Of a stretch of 64,000 nucleotides of DNA, positions 28,544-37,596 are shown piece by piece (the stretch's first letter is position 1; every line of letters starts with the position of its first letter). The notes under the pieces were generated by a model. It saw only the letters and a list, made by a program, of their open reading frames with translations, was not told where the DNA came from and did no database searches. The translations under genes were made by a program, and so were the position numbers. Location: positions 1,058,501 to 1,122,500 of the forward strand of contig AP024675.1 of the NCBI GenBank assembly GCA_025998875.1, read 5' to 3'. Source of the stretch: Bacteroidota bacterium. Lineage in GTDB: Bacteria > Bacteroidota > Rhodothermia > JANXDC01.

Positions 28544-29344
28544 ATGAGAGCGGTCAAGAGATTGGGGCAGGTTGCGCGGGAGCGTCGAGGACGCGCGCGC
28601 GATTTCCCGCTCAAAACCCTACGGGGGTTGGGCGAGATGATCGATCGGGCGCGCGCCGAGGAGCGTTTTTACGAGGCCCGTCTCGGGATAGGGTTCGTGG
28701 GCGCGCTGGTGCTGGTGCTGTTTGTGCTGCACCTGCCATGGTCGCCTGGCTCGAGCTATGTCTTTCGGGAAGCACCTCCGGGAGAGGTCGTCTCTATTGA
28801 GCAGGTCGAGCAGACCCTGCAGCCGGAGCGCCCCCCGGCTCCGCCTGTGCCCCTGGTGCCGGTGAGTGTGCCGGATGACAAGCTGTTGGATGAGGAGGAG
28901 GTGCAGATCATGTCCAGCGAGCTTAGGGTGGGAGAGGCCACCGCTGTGGACCGGCTCTCCCCTCCGGAAGCGGCCCCGCCACCCCCGCCGGTGGAGTCTT
29001 CTTCGCGCGCCGAAGAGCCTGAGGTGTTCGTGGTGGTTGAGGAGCCTCCGGAGATCATCGGGGGGGTGGAGCGGTTGCAGCAGCTCATCCGGTATCCGGA
29101 GCTGGCCCGCAAGGCGGGCATCGAGGGGCTGGTGATCGTGGAGGTGCTCGTCGATCCCGAGGGGCGGCCGCACAATCCCCAGATCATCAAGCGCGCCGGC
29201 GGGGGGTTGGATGAGGCGGCCGTGGAGGCGGTGATGCAGCTGACCTTCAAACCGGGGCGTCAGCGGGGCAAGCCCGTCTGGGTTCGTTTTGCCATTCCCG
29301 TGCGCTTCCGGCTGCGGGATGTGCCCACCCCACCGACGCGCTGA
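28544..29344 (+). CDS. energy transducer TonB
   Basis: A 266-residue inner-membrane protein that passes proton-motive force to TonB-dependent receptors. A basic N-terminus is followed by a membrane helix (about 47-65), a Pro/Val-rich periplasmic linker, and a C-terminal TonB domain reading YPELARKAGIEGLVIVEVLVD and TFKPGRQRGKPVWVRF. This is the Bacteroidota form with GxVxVxxxVxxxG spacing. No exbB/exbD is nearby. A SusC-type receptor lies 0.9 kb downstream and is a plausible client. Confidence 0.9.
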   Translation: MRAVKRLGQVARERRGRARDFPLKTLRGLGEMIDRARAEERFYEARLGIGFVGALVLVLFVLHLPWSPGSSYVFREAPPGEVVSIEQVEQTLQPERPPAPPVPLVPVSVPDDKLLDEEEVQIMSSELRVGEATAVDRLSPPEAAPPPPPVESSSRAEEPEVFVVVEEPPEIIGGVERLQQLIRYPELARKAGIEGLVIVEVLVDPEGRPHNPQIIKRAGGGLDEAAVEAVMQLTFKPGRQRGKPVWVRFAIPVRFRLRDVPTPPTR

Positions 29345-29373
29345 GACGCCGCTCCAGGCGTGCTTCCCGAGGT

Positions 29374-29412
29374 CAGGCCCCCGTCCCTGTAGCGGGCGGG
29401 GGTCTGTTTTTT
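29374..29412 (+). terminator. terminator between tonB and thpR
   Basis: CAG (29374-29376) with the C-rich arm pairs with the CGGGGGTCTG arm ending at 29406, followed by TTTTTT (29407-29412). The thpR stop codon on the other strand falls in the T-run, so the two genes converge here. Confidence 0.75.
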
Positions 29413-29971
29413 AGCCCGGATGGTCCTGCAGGCCGAGGGGAATCCGGAGCAGGGCGCTGTAGCGGGCCCCTGTCGGGTGCAGTTCGCTGCGAAAGAGCAC
29501 CAGCTCCCGCACCGCAAAGCGCACCGCCTCGAGCTCCAGCCCGGTGAGGAGACCTCTGAGGGAACGGCTCTCTTTGAGTCGGGCCACGGTAAGATGAGGC
29601 CTGAAGGGTCGCATCTCGGGGTCGAATCCCCGCAGGCGCAGTTCCCCCTCCAGCGCGCCAAAGAGCTCCTCGAGCTCCTGACTCCGCCGAAAGCCGATCC
29701 ATACCACCCGCGGGCGCCCCAGATCGGGAAAAGCCCCTACGCCGTCGCTTTCCAGCTCAAAGGGCCTGGAGCGGCCGGCGACGCGCCGGCCCACCGCCTC
29801 CAGTTCCCCAAGCCTTTCTTCGGGTTGTTCCCCCAGAAAACGCACTGTCAGGTGCAGGTGTTCGGGTCGCGTCCACGAGGCCGCTACGCCCGCCCTCCGC
29901 AATAGCCTCTGTACCCGCTCCACGTGCCCCCACAGCGTGCGGGGCACCTCAAGAGCCCAGAAACAGCGCAT
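29411..29971 (-). CDS. thpR: RNA 2',3'-cyclic phosphodiesterase
   Basis: A 186-residue 2H-phosphoesterase (LigT family). Both catalytic HxTx motifs are present: HLHLTVRFLG near residue 47 and RPHLTVARL near 126. The family opens its 2',3'-cyclic phosphates on RNA. I start at ATG 29971 (MRCFWALEVP), the usual family N-terminus; upstream ATGs add residues with no homology. No ribosome binding site is seen for any start. Confidence 0.85.
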   Translation of the reverse strand: MRCFWALEVPRTLWGHVERVQRLLRRAGVAASWTRPEHLHLTVRFLGEQPEERLGELEAVGRRVAGRSRPFELESDGVGAFPDLGRPRVVWIGFRRSQELEELFGALEGELRLRGFDPEMRPFRPHLTVARLKESRSLRGLLTGLELEAVRFAVRELVLFRSELHPTGARYSALLRIPLGLQDHPG

Positions 29972-30090
29972 CGGGATCGATACCGAACCGTTCATCCCGA
30001 ACATACAACCGTTCAGGCGGATTTTTCGACACCTCAGGTGAGATTTTGTAACTTTTGCCGCTTTTCCAGCCGAAATCCCCGCCTCTGAGC

Positions 30091-30126
30091 TTGACAGAGC
30101 CGTCATAGCTGTGGGATATATGAACG
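30091..30126 (+). promoter_or_regulatory. weak promoter candidate before the SusC gene
   Basis: TTGACA (30091-30096) is exact, and an A/T-rich block including TATATGAA (30117-30124) follows about 20 bases later. The -7 element is poor, so this is tentative. A short palindrome GAACGTTC (30122-30129) overlaps it. Confidence 0.3.
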
Positions 30127-30189
30127 TTCGTTTGGCGCCAGATAGGGGCGCTTTCGGACGTGTAAACAGGCAAAAGGAGAGGTGCCGTC

Positions 30190-33129
30190 ATGAGCAAGGG
30201 TTTGCTGACCGCTTTCGCTCTGCTCTTCTTCCCCCTGCTCGGATGGGCTCAGGAAGGCACCATCCGAGGGCGAGTCCTGGATCGGGACACGGGGGAGCCC
30301 CTTCCGGGGGCGAACGTCGTCCTCCAGGGTACCACGCTGGGGGCGGCCGCCAATCTGCAGGGCGAGTATACGATCTCCCGCGTACCGCCGGGTACGTACA
30401 CGCTGGTCGCTTCCTTTGTGGGCTATCGTCGCGCTCAGGAGCAGGTTACTGTGCGCGCCGGGGAGACCATAACGGTGAACTTCCGGCTTGAGGTCGACGT
30501 GCGCGGCCTTGAAGAGGTGGTCGTCACCGGGGTGGCCTCGCGCACGGCCAAGGCCATCGCGCCCGTATCCGTTTCCCGCCTGAGCACGGCCAATCTGGAA
30601 CTTTCCGGACAGTACACCTCCCTGACCCAGCTCGTCTCCGGCAAGATCGCCGGTCTGCAGATCGTCAATCCCTCCGGTAACCTGGGGGGCGGGTTCCGCT
30701 TTTTCATGCGCTCCGGAGGGGGCCTCTACGGTACCGGTCAGCCGGTGATCTACGTCGACGGGGTGCGTATTACGAACACGGAAATCGGCGGCTTCGGCGT
30801 AGGCGGGCAACAGTACTCCACGCTCACCGGCCTCAACCCGGAGGACATCGAGTCCATCGAGGTCATCAAGGGCGCGGCCGGAGGGGCGCTCTACGGCACA
30901 AGTGGACAAAACGGGGTCATCCTCATCACCACCAAACGCGCCCGGGGCCTGTCGAACGCCATCCAGGTCGACTACCGCTCCACGTTCGGCTACAACACGC
31001 AGGCCCGCAAGTACGATCCGAACATCTATCTTACGGCCAACGCGGCCAACGCGCTCTTCCGGCGGGGTCCTATTCAGGATCACGCCCTGGCGCTGCAGGG
31101 CACGGCCGGATGGACGCGCTACTACACCTCCCTGGATCTGCGCCGTGAGGACGGTCATCTGCCCAGCAATAGCCTGTTTCGGCGTTCGTTTCGGGCCAAC
31201 TTCGACGCCTATCCGTCCGATCGGGTGAGCTTGAAGGTCAATTCCTTCTTCTCGCTTATCGAGAACGATCGGCCGCAGAACGACAACAACATCTTCGGCT
31301 ACCTGGGCAACACCCTGCTTACGCCCCGGACGTGGTACTTTACGGATTCGGCCGCCATTCGGGCTATTGAAAACACGTTCCGCGAAAACCGCTTTGTCGG
31401 CTCCATTGAGCTGACCTATGCGCCCATGGCGGGCATGGAGCTGCGCGGGGTCATGGGCTATGACGGTCTGGATACGCGCAACGACGCCACCTATCCGCCC
31501 AACTTCATCTACTCCGGTCGGGTTCGGGGCGAGCGGGATATCTTCCAGCTCAGCCGCAATCAGTTCAACTACGATCTGAGCCTGCGCTATTCCTATCCCC
31601 TCTTTGGCATGCGGGCGACCACCATCGCCGGCACGCAGGCCTTTATCCTGACCCAGCGCTCCTTCTTCGTACAGAAGCAGAACTTCGGCTCCGAGCTCGT
31701 GCGCAACATCGGTTCGGGTCTGGACTTCATCAACGCCAACGAGGCCTTCACCAACGCGCGCGAGGCCGGGCTCTTCCTGCAGCAGGAGTTCAATTACAAC
31801 GATAAGCTCTTCTTCTCCGGCGGCTTCCGCTGGGATTTCGCCAGCGCCTACGGCCGGGATGCGGGCAACATCTTCTATCCGCGCGCGGACTTTTCTGTGC
31901 GTCTGGACCAGCTGGGCTTGTTGCCGGGCTTCTTCAACCTGTTTAACCTCTTCAAGGCCCGTCTGGCCTACGGCGAATCCGGCGCCCTGCCGGGCACGCT
32001 CGATGGTCAGCCCCTGCTCTGGGGGCCGACCCCGCCTTCGGGATACGGTGTGGGCCTGGTCGTGAGCCGGTTCGGGAATACGGCCATCAAGCCCGAGCGC
32101 ACGCGCGAGATCGAAGGGGGCATCGACTTCGAGTTCCGCGGAGGCTATGGGCTGGAGTTTACCTACTACCGGCAGTTTACCACCAATTCCATTGTGACCT
32201 TCCTGTTGCCCCCCTCGCAGGGCACAGGGGTTAACTCCGGCGGCATTCCGCGCAACGTGGGGCGTATCGACGCCTGGGGAGCTGAGGTGGCTGCCTATGC
32301 GACGCCCGTGCGCACGCGCAACGTGCAGGCCACGATCAACGCCTCCTTCGCCTATCAGGACAATCGGGTAAAGAGCCTCGGAGGAGCTTCGGATATCTTC
32401 GACGCCTTTAGCTTCACCGTTATCAAGCCCGGCCTGCGGCGCAATACCTTCTACGTCCCCCGCGTCAAAGGGCCGCGCTATGATGCCCAGGGGCGATTCA
32501 TCGGGGTGGAGCTGGAGGAAAACGGCCAGCGCTTCGATCACGGCTCCCCGATCCCGATCTATACGGGTTCCGTGGCCCTGAACGTGCGCCTCTTCCGCGT
32601 GCTCACCATTACAGGCAACGGCCGCTACGCGCTCGGGCACAAGGTGCTCAACTACACGCTGGCCTTCACCTCCCGCGCCGGGGACTTCATGAACCATCGG
32701 GAGTATCTGGAACTGCGCCGCAAACTGGGCCTCTCCATCGGCACGAACGTGCCCCGCAGTCTCTATGAGAACATCCCGGTGCTCACGCCGGGCACCGAGG
32801 AATACCGACAGGCCGCCGAGCGCTTCGTGCGCCTGATGGGCGACAACCCCACGGTGGAGAACTACATCCTGCCCGGCGACTTCTTCCGGCTCGATGAGCT
32901 GGCCATCAGCTTCGATGCCACCTCCCTGCTCCGTCGCCTGCCGGGAGCGGCCAACCTGCGCTCCTTTGTGATCACGGCCGCCGGAAGAAACCTCTTCCTC
33001 ACCACCCGCTACAACAACCCGGATCCGGAGGTGAACTTCAACGGCGGCATCACAATCACCAACGGACAGGACTTCCTTACCCTCCCGGCTCCCCGGGTCT
33101 ATACCCTGAGCCTGCGGCTGGGACTGTAA
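30190..33129 (+). CDS. SusC/RagA-type TonB-dependent outer-membrane receptor
   Basis: A 979-residue outer-membrane transporter. After the signal peptide (LLTAFALLFFPLLGWAQ) comes a carboxypeptidase-regulatory-like domain (GTIRGRVLDRDTGEPLPGANVVLQG), the plug (LVSGKIAGLQI, GQPVIYVDGVRI, IKGAAGGALYGTSGQNGVI) and a C-terminal barrel ending RVYTLSLRLGL. It works with the SusD-type lipoprotein downstream to import a large solute, powered by TonB. The substrate is not apparent; no glycoside hydrolase is adjacent. Confidence 0.92.
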   Translation: MSKGLLTAFALLFFPLLGWAQEGTIRGRVLDRDTGEPLPGANVVLQGTTLGAAANLQGEYTISRVPPGTYTLVASFVGYRRAQEQVTVRAGETITVNFRLEVDVRGLEEVVVTGVASRTAKAIAPVSVSRLSTANLELSGQYTSLTQLVSGKIAGLQIVNPSGNLGGGFRFFMRSGGGLYGTGQPVIYVDGVRITNTEIGGFGVGGQQYSTLTGLNPEDIESIEVIKGAAGGALYGTSGQNGVILITTKRARGLSNAIQVDYRSTFGYNTQARKYDPNIYLTANAANALFRRGPIQDHALALQGTAGWTRYYTSLDLRREDGHLPSNSLFRRSFRANFDAYPSDRVSLKVNSFFSLIENDRPQNDNNIFGYLGNTLLTPRTWYFTDSAAIRAIENTFRENRFVGSIELTYAPMAGMELRGVMGYDGLDTRNDATYPPNFIYSGRVRGERDIFQLSRNQFNYDLSLRYSYPLFGMRATTIAGTQAFILTQRSFFVQKQNFGSELVRNIGSGLDFINANEAFTNAREAGLFLQQEFNYNDKLFFSGGFRWDFASAYGRDAGNIFYPRADFSVRLDQLGLLPGFFNLFNLFKARLAYGESGALPGTLDGQPLLWGPTPPSGYGVGLVVSRFGNTAIKPERTREIEGGIDFEFRGGYGLEFTYYRQFTTNSIVTFLLPPSQGTGVNSGGIPRNVGRIDAWGAEVAAYATPVRTRNVQATINASFAYQDNRVKSLGGASDIFDAFSFTVIKPGLRRNTFYVPRVKGPRYDAQGRFIGVELEENGQRFDHGSPIPIYTGSVALNVRLFRVLTITGNGRYALGHKVLNYTLAFTSRAGDFMNHREYLELRRKLGLSIGTNVPRSLYENIPVLTPGTEEYRQAAERFVRLMGDNPTVENYILPGDFFRLDELAISFDATSLLRRLPGAANLRSFVITAAGRNLFLTTRYNNPDPEVNFNGGITITNGQDFLTLPAPRVYTLSLRLGL

Positions 33130-33149
33130 GCGCAAGGAGGACACAGACC

Positions 33150-34379
33150 ATGCAACCTATCGCTCTGCGCACCGCCATCGGGGCTCTCCTGCTCCTGGGC
33201 TGGGGGTTCGGGTCCGGCTGCAGCGAGTTCGTGCAGGATATCGAACCTCCCATCGATGAAGTGCAGGATAACCTGATCGACGAAAGCCAGATCCCCTACG
33301 TCATCATCGGCCTGCAGCAGCAGTTCTCCCAGGCCTACGGACAGGCCGCCATGCTGGGAGATCTGCTCTCCGACCAGTGCTTCTTCGATACGCGCGTGCA
33401 GAACGCGACCTTCCCCACCTATCAGAACATCGATCTGGGCAACCCCCTGCGGGATAACAACTCCACCACAGGGGCCATGCTCCCGCTCGGGCGGGCCTAC
33501 TACATCTCCAAAGACCTCCTTGAGCGCGTGAACCGAATCGGCACCTTCCGCAACGATGCCATTCGGATCCAGGCCCTCTATAACGCCTACCTGTACGGGG
33601 GCCTGGTGCGCTTCGTGTGGGCCTCCTATTACGGGATCGGGCCCACGCAGGGGGGCGGCTTCGACGAGGGCGGGGGGCCCTTTGTGCCCAGCGCCCAGCT
33701 CTACGATCGGGCTGTTGCGCTCTGGAACGAGGCGCTCAAGTACGCCCAGAACGACCTGCAGCGCCGTACGGTCTATTCCCTGATCGCGCGCGCCCACCTC
33801 TACAACGGCAAGTACGCCGAGGCGCGCGCGGCCGCCCAGCAGGGCCTTCGGCAGGGCGATCAGCCCTTCCTGGCCCAGTATTCGACCCAGGATACCAACC
33901 CGTGGTACTTCGGCGGAGGGCGGGGCCGGACGCAGATCGTCGTCGATACGCGCTTCTGGCAGCGCTATCTGGTCGAAGATCCCAAAGAGGCTGCCCGCCT
34001 GCCCGTCGAACGCGCCGCCTCGGCCCCGGGCACGACCTACTACCGGCAGGCCAAGTATCCGAACCGGGAATCGGCCCTGCCCATCATCACCTGGCAGGAG
34101 AACGCGCTCATGCTCGCTGAGCTTGAGCTCCGGCTGGGTGGCAACACAGCCCAGGCCCTTGCGCTCGTCAACCAGGTGCGCGCAGCCTACGGCCTGAGCC
34201 CGCTTAGCCAGGTCAACCTGGACGTGATCTACGTGGAGCGGGATAAAGAGCTCTTCGTCCAGGGCCAGCGCCTCATGGATCAGCGTCGATTCGGCCGCTG
34301 GCATCTGCCGGCCGGCACCTGGCAGTACCTGGAGATCACGGAGCGGGAACGGCTCAGCAATCCGAACCTGGGTGGCTGA
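33150..34379 (+). CDS. SusD/RagB-family nutrient-binding lipoprotein
   Basis: A 409-residue surface lipoprotein. The signal peptide ends in a lipobox (FGSGC) followed by SEFVQDIEPP. The middle contains TPR-like helices (YSLIARAHLYNGKYAEARAAAQQGL), and the C-terminus has the SusD-typical DVIYVERDKELFVQGQRLMDQRRFGRW. SusD proteins form a lid on SusC. It is 21 bases after susC and is followed by a terminator. Confidence 0.9.
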   Translation: MQPIALRTAIGALLLLGWGFGSGCSEFVQDIEPPIDEVQDNLIDESQIPYVIIGLQQQFSQAYGQAAMLGDLLSDQCFFDTRVQNATFPTYQNIDLGNPLRDNNSTTGAMLPLGRAYYISKDLLERVNRIGTFRNDAIRIQALYNAYLYGGLVRFVWASYYGIGPTQGGGFDEGGGPFVPSAQLYDRAVALWNEALKYAQNDLQRRTVYSLIARAHLYNGKYAEARAAAQQGLRQGDQPFLAQYSTQDTNPWYFGGGRGRTQIVVDTRFWQRYLVEDPKEAARLPVERAASAPGTTYYRQAKYPNRESALPIITWQENALMLAELELRLGGNTAQALALVNQVRAAYGLSPLSQVNLDVIYVERDKELFVQGQRLMDQRRFGRWHLPAGTWQYLEITERERLSNPNLGG

Positions 34380-34404
34380 TCTGCCGGCTGTCTTCTGTCT
34401 CCTT

Positions 34405-34451
34405 CGGGGTCGCCTCGGCTGAGCGAGCGGGGCGACCCCGAGTTGCTTTTT
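34405..34451 (+). terminator. terminator after the SusC/SusD pair
   Basis: CGGGGTCGCC (34405-34414) pairs with GGCGACCCCG (34431-34440); an inner CTCG/CGAG stem lies in the loop, and a T-run follows at 34447-34451. Confidence 0.75.
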
Positions 34452-34541
34452 CCCTCAAGGCCACCGGGAGCCCCCCTGGGCCCTTGCGCTCGGCTGTAAA
34501 GGAGGCGATATTTTTCCCCAGTTGCATGCGGGATCCAGGGT

Positions 34542-36392
34542 ATGGGCACGTTCGTGCTGGGCGTCTTCGGTCTGCTGGGGGTTGTGGGCGGGCTTCCCGT
34601 ACAGGCACAGGTTCTCGATTCCCCGCGCGCTCCCGGATCAGAAGAGCGGCTGGAGTGGATCCGGCAGGCAGACCGGTTCATCCGAGAGGTCTTCCACAGC
34701 CAGGACCGATCCCGTTATCAGGAGGCCACCTCCCGGTATCTGAGCCTGCTGACCCTGCTGGATGATTCCCTCTCCGCCTCGGAGCGCGCCCTGCTTGGGC
34801 CCCATCTGGAGGCCCTGCGCCTCATTCTCCCCCCCGCGCTGGCCCAGCGCCTGGAGCACCCGCCCGTGGCGGCCGATCTGCTGGCCTGGTGGCGCGGACA
34901 GGACGCCCGCCCCGCCACCCCGAGAAACGAGCGGCTCGAGGAACACCTGGAGCGCTGGGCCTTCGCCCTGGCCCACTACAGCAGTGCGCCGGAAGGGCTC
35001 GATGATCGGGGCCGGGTCTACATCCAGTACGGCCCCCCGACCCGCAAAACGCAGGTCCGCCTGGATGATGCCCGATACCGTCGGCTCGTGCTGGATCGGG
35101 AGCCCACGCTGGGCCCGCTGGAGTTCCCGGAAAACGAGTTCTGGGTCTACACGCAGATCGACAAAAACCTGCACTACCTCTTCATACGCCGGGCCGGGGA
35201 AGGATTTCGAATCGGTTCCTCCGAAGAGCTCATTCCCCGATCCCTGCGCTCCAGCCCCCGACGGGCCGAGGCCCTGTTGCGTACGCTGGAGGAGATCTAC
35301 CGACAGCTCTCTCTCTACCACATCGATTACGGCTTCCTCTACGATGAAGTGGCCAACTACGTGGCCACCCTGGAAAGCCAGCTGCCCCAGCGGCCGGAGC
35401 TTCCCCCCACGGCCTACGCACAGCGCATGCTCGCGCAGGTCGCCTCCGAGGAAGCCTACCTGCTTGAACGCCGCTCCGGGGTGCAGACCCGCTCCCGCAC
35501 GAACACCTTCGACACCCTGGAGCCCCTGGAGGTCGCCCTCCGATGGGCCCGATTCCTCGACCCGGATGGCACCACGCGCACGGAGCTGTACTGGTCCGGA
35601 CCCGCCCGCGCCTTCGATCTCTCCCGTTCCCTCCGACGCCGGCTCGAACGCGAACGCATCCCCCTCGACGGAGCCGAGTATCTGCTGGTGGCCACCGCCG
35701 TGCAGGCCGATTCCGCCTATCAGCCCCGGGTGCGCAACTACTTCCGCCACCGACTCACCATGGGGGCCGCACGCCAGTCCCAGGCCCTCGTAGAGCCTCG
35801 CCTCTACACCCTGCGCGGGGATACGGGGCTCTATCACGTGGCCTTCGAGCTCGATCAGTACCTGCTGCCGCGCCTGAACTCCGGCATCCGACTCGATTCC
35901 CTGCCCCTGATTCGGGCCTATGTACAGCGGATCGATTCCGTACGGGCCCTTTCCTCCGATCCTGCCCGCGTGGAGATGAGCGATCTCATGGTCTTTGAGG
36001 CGCTCGATCCGGCCGCCGTGCTCGAGCGCCCCGTCCCCCGGCAGGCCCTCCGGCTGTATCCCCACCTGGCCGTCTCCCCGGGCACGAACCTGGTGCTCTA
36101 TTACGAGGTCTACCATCTGCGCACCGACCCCACAGGCCAGGCCCGCCTGCGCGCCACCTATGAGGTGTTGCGTCAGGTCCCCTCCGGCCCCCTGGGCACA
36201 GAATTCCGCATCGAACGCACCAGCGGCTCGACCACCCTCCAGAGCTCCGGCCACCGGACAGCCGAATACCTCCTGCTCGATACGCGCAGCTGGACTCCGG
36301 GACGCGTAACTGTGCGCCTTGTCATCGAAGACCTGCTCAGCGGACAATCCGTCGAGCGCACGGTGGAGTTCTTTGTTCCGGAGCCCACCTGA
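34542..36392 (+). CDS. GWxTD domain-family exported protein
   Basis: A 616-residue protein with an N-terminal signal peptide (FVLGVFGLLGVVGGLPVQAQ). The LLAWWRGQDARPATPRNERLEEHLERW segment and DRGRVYIQYGPP are the landmarks of the GWxTD domain of Bacteroidota and relatives; the eponymous motif itself is changed to EGLDDRGR here. The C-terminal half is rich in beta-strands. Family members are exported proteins of unknown role. It follows the Sus pair after a terminator. Confidence 0.8.
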   Translation: MGTFVLGVFGLLGVVGGLPVQAQVLDSPRAPGSEERLEWIRQADRFIREVFHSQDRSRYQEATSRYLSLLTLLDDSLSASERALLGPHLEALRLILPPALAQRLEHPPVAADLLAWWRGQDARPATPRNERLEEHLERWAFALAHYSSAPEGLDDRGRVYIQYGPPTRKTQVRLDDARYRRLVLDREPTLGPLEFPENEFWVYTQIDKNLHYLFIRRAGEGFRIGSSEELIPRSLRSSPRRAEALLRTLEEIYRQLSLYHIDYGFLYDEVANYVATLESQLPQRPELPPTAYAQRMLAQVASEEAYLLERRSGVQTRSRTNTFDTLEPLEVALRWARFLDPDGTTRTELYWSGPARAFDLSRSLRRRLERERIPLDGAEYLLVATAVQADSAYQPRVRNYFRHRLTMGAARQSQALVEPRLYTLRGDTGLYHVAFELDQYLLPRLNSGIRLDSLPLIRAYVQRIDSVRALSSDPARVEMSDLMVFEALDPAAVLERPVPRQALRLYPHLAVSPGTNLVLYYEVYHLRTDPTGQARLRATYEVLRQVPSGPLGTEFRIERTSGSTTLQSSGHRTAEYLLLDTRSWTPGRVTVRLVIEDLLSGQSVERTVEFFVPEPT

Positions 36393-36425
36393 GCGCAGGA
36401 GGCTACCCGCAGAGCCCCGGGGGGG

Positions 36426-36671
36426 TTAGCCGCCCTGTGAGGAGCCGGAGTCCGTAGCCCGGCCCTCGGGTTGTTTGAAGACGGCCCAGAGCGTCCCTTC
36501 TACCGGCCAGAGGCCCACCAGCTCCCAGCCTTCCTGGCCCAGCTGGTTCAGCCCCCGCTCCAGCTCCGAGATCGCCCCAAAGGTCCGTACCCGGTAGCGC
36601 CAGCGCATGCCGGAGGGCTCCGGCTCGGAAACATACACGATCGGGGTAATCGGGGGAAAATCTTCGGACAT
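36426..36671 (-). CDS. small DUF4177-like protein
   Basis: An 81-residue protein with the repeat-like core LNQLGQEGWELVGLWPVEGTLWAVFKQP, close to the DUF4177 pattern in which a Gly-Trp-Glu-Leu motif follows a strand-rich start (WRYRVRTFG). Function unknown. It sits just after the GWxTD gene and on the opposite strand, probably co-transcribed with the DUF72 gene. Confidence 0.65.
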   Translation of the reverse strand: MSEDFPPITPIVYVSEPEPSGMRWRYRVRTFGAISELERGLNQLGQEGWELVGLWPVEGTLWAVFKQPEGRATDSGSSQGG

Positions 36672-36722
36672 GGCCCCTTGCTCCTGCTCGCTGCACCCGG
36701 CTAAGGACGCACCTTCGCCAGG

Positions 36723-37463
36723 CTACAGGCAACCGGATAGCATCTGGCGGAGCCGACAGGCCGCCTCCAGCGCCCGGGCAGAGGCCGTGTTGTTGAAAAA
36801 ACACCACACCGGGGCGGAGGCCGACCACCCAAGTAGCCGCTCGGCCCAGCGCCGAATCTCCTCCTCCTCGTAGACCCCGTAATACATGGGCCGGCCATGC
36901 AGGCGCACGTAGACCCATTCCGGCCACCCTCCCGGCCAGAGCTCCCCGGCAACAGGAGCCGGATCGGCCACCACGCGGGCAATCCGCAGATCGGCCAGCA
37001 GCCGATCGGCCTCCTCCGAAAACCAGCTCGCCTCCCGCGCTTCACAGGCCACAGGTCCGGAGAAACGGTCCCGAAGCGCCCGGAAAAAGACCTCCGCCGC
37101 CTGTGCGCAGAAGCGCAGGCTCGGAGGGAGCTGAACGAGTACAGGCCCGAGCTTCGGGCCCAGATGCTGGACTTCCGCTATGAACCGCTCCAGCCCCTCC
37201 AGCCGCCGGAGCCGGCCTCGATGGGTGAGCCATCCGGGCATCTTGACGGCAAACCGGAACTCCTCGGGCACCTGTTCGGCCCAGCGCCGGTACGTCTCCG
37301 GCGCATGGGACCGATAAAAGGTCGTGTTCACCTCCACGGCCTCCAACAGCCTTCCGTAGCGGGCCAGCACCGGGCCCCGGCCCGGAAGCATGTCCCGCTC
37401 TGTGCGCGAAAGCAGGCTCCATCCCGAGATGCCCACGCGAATGGGATAGCGTCCGGCGTGCAT
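36723..37463 (-). CDS. DUF72 family protein
   Basis: A 246-residue TIM-barrel-like protein. Family marks are VGISGWS, EVNTTFYRSHAPETYRRWAEQVPEEFRFAVKMP, LVQLPPSLRF and YVRLHGRPMYYGVYEEEEI. The family is widespread, with no proven enzymatic role. The ATG at 37463 gives the typical start (MHAGRYPIRVGISGW); an ATG at 37508 is possible. It is divergent from the epimerase gene. Confidence 0.8.
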   Translation of the reverse strand: MHAGRYPIRVGISGWSLLSRTERDMLPGRGPVLARYGRLLEAVEVNTTFYRSHAPETYRRWAEQVPEEFRFAVKMPGWLTHRGRLRRLEGLERFIAEVQHLGPKLGPVLVQLPPSLRFCAQAAEVFFRALRDRFSGPVACEAREASWFSEEADRLLADLRIARVVADPAPVAGELWPGGWPEWVYVRLHGRPMYYGVYEEEEIRRWAERLLGWSASAPVWCFFNNTASARALEAACRLRQMLSGCL

Positions 37464-37596
37464 GATCTCCGCCGCTGCCCCTCCGTCTGGCCTATTTTCG
37501 GGCCTCATGCCGGTCTGCCGTATATTGAGGCCGGGGCGAACTGGAGGCCGCCTCCGGGTGGTTGTGTTGACAGCGCAGAAGATAGGAGACGGTTTT

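Noticed and set aside
30103..33144. A 1013-codon minus-strand frame opposite the SusC gene
   Set aside because: No ribosome site or domains; it mirrors the codon pattern of the receptor gene.
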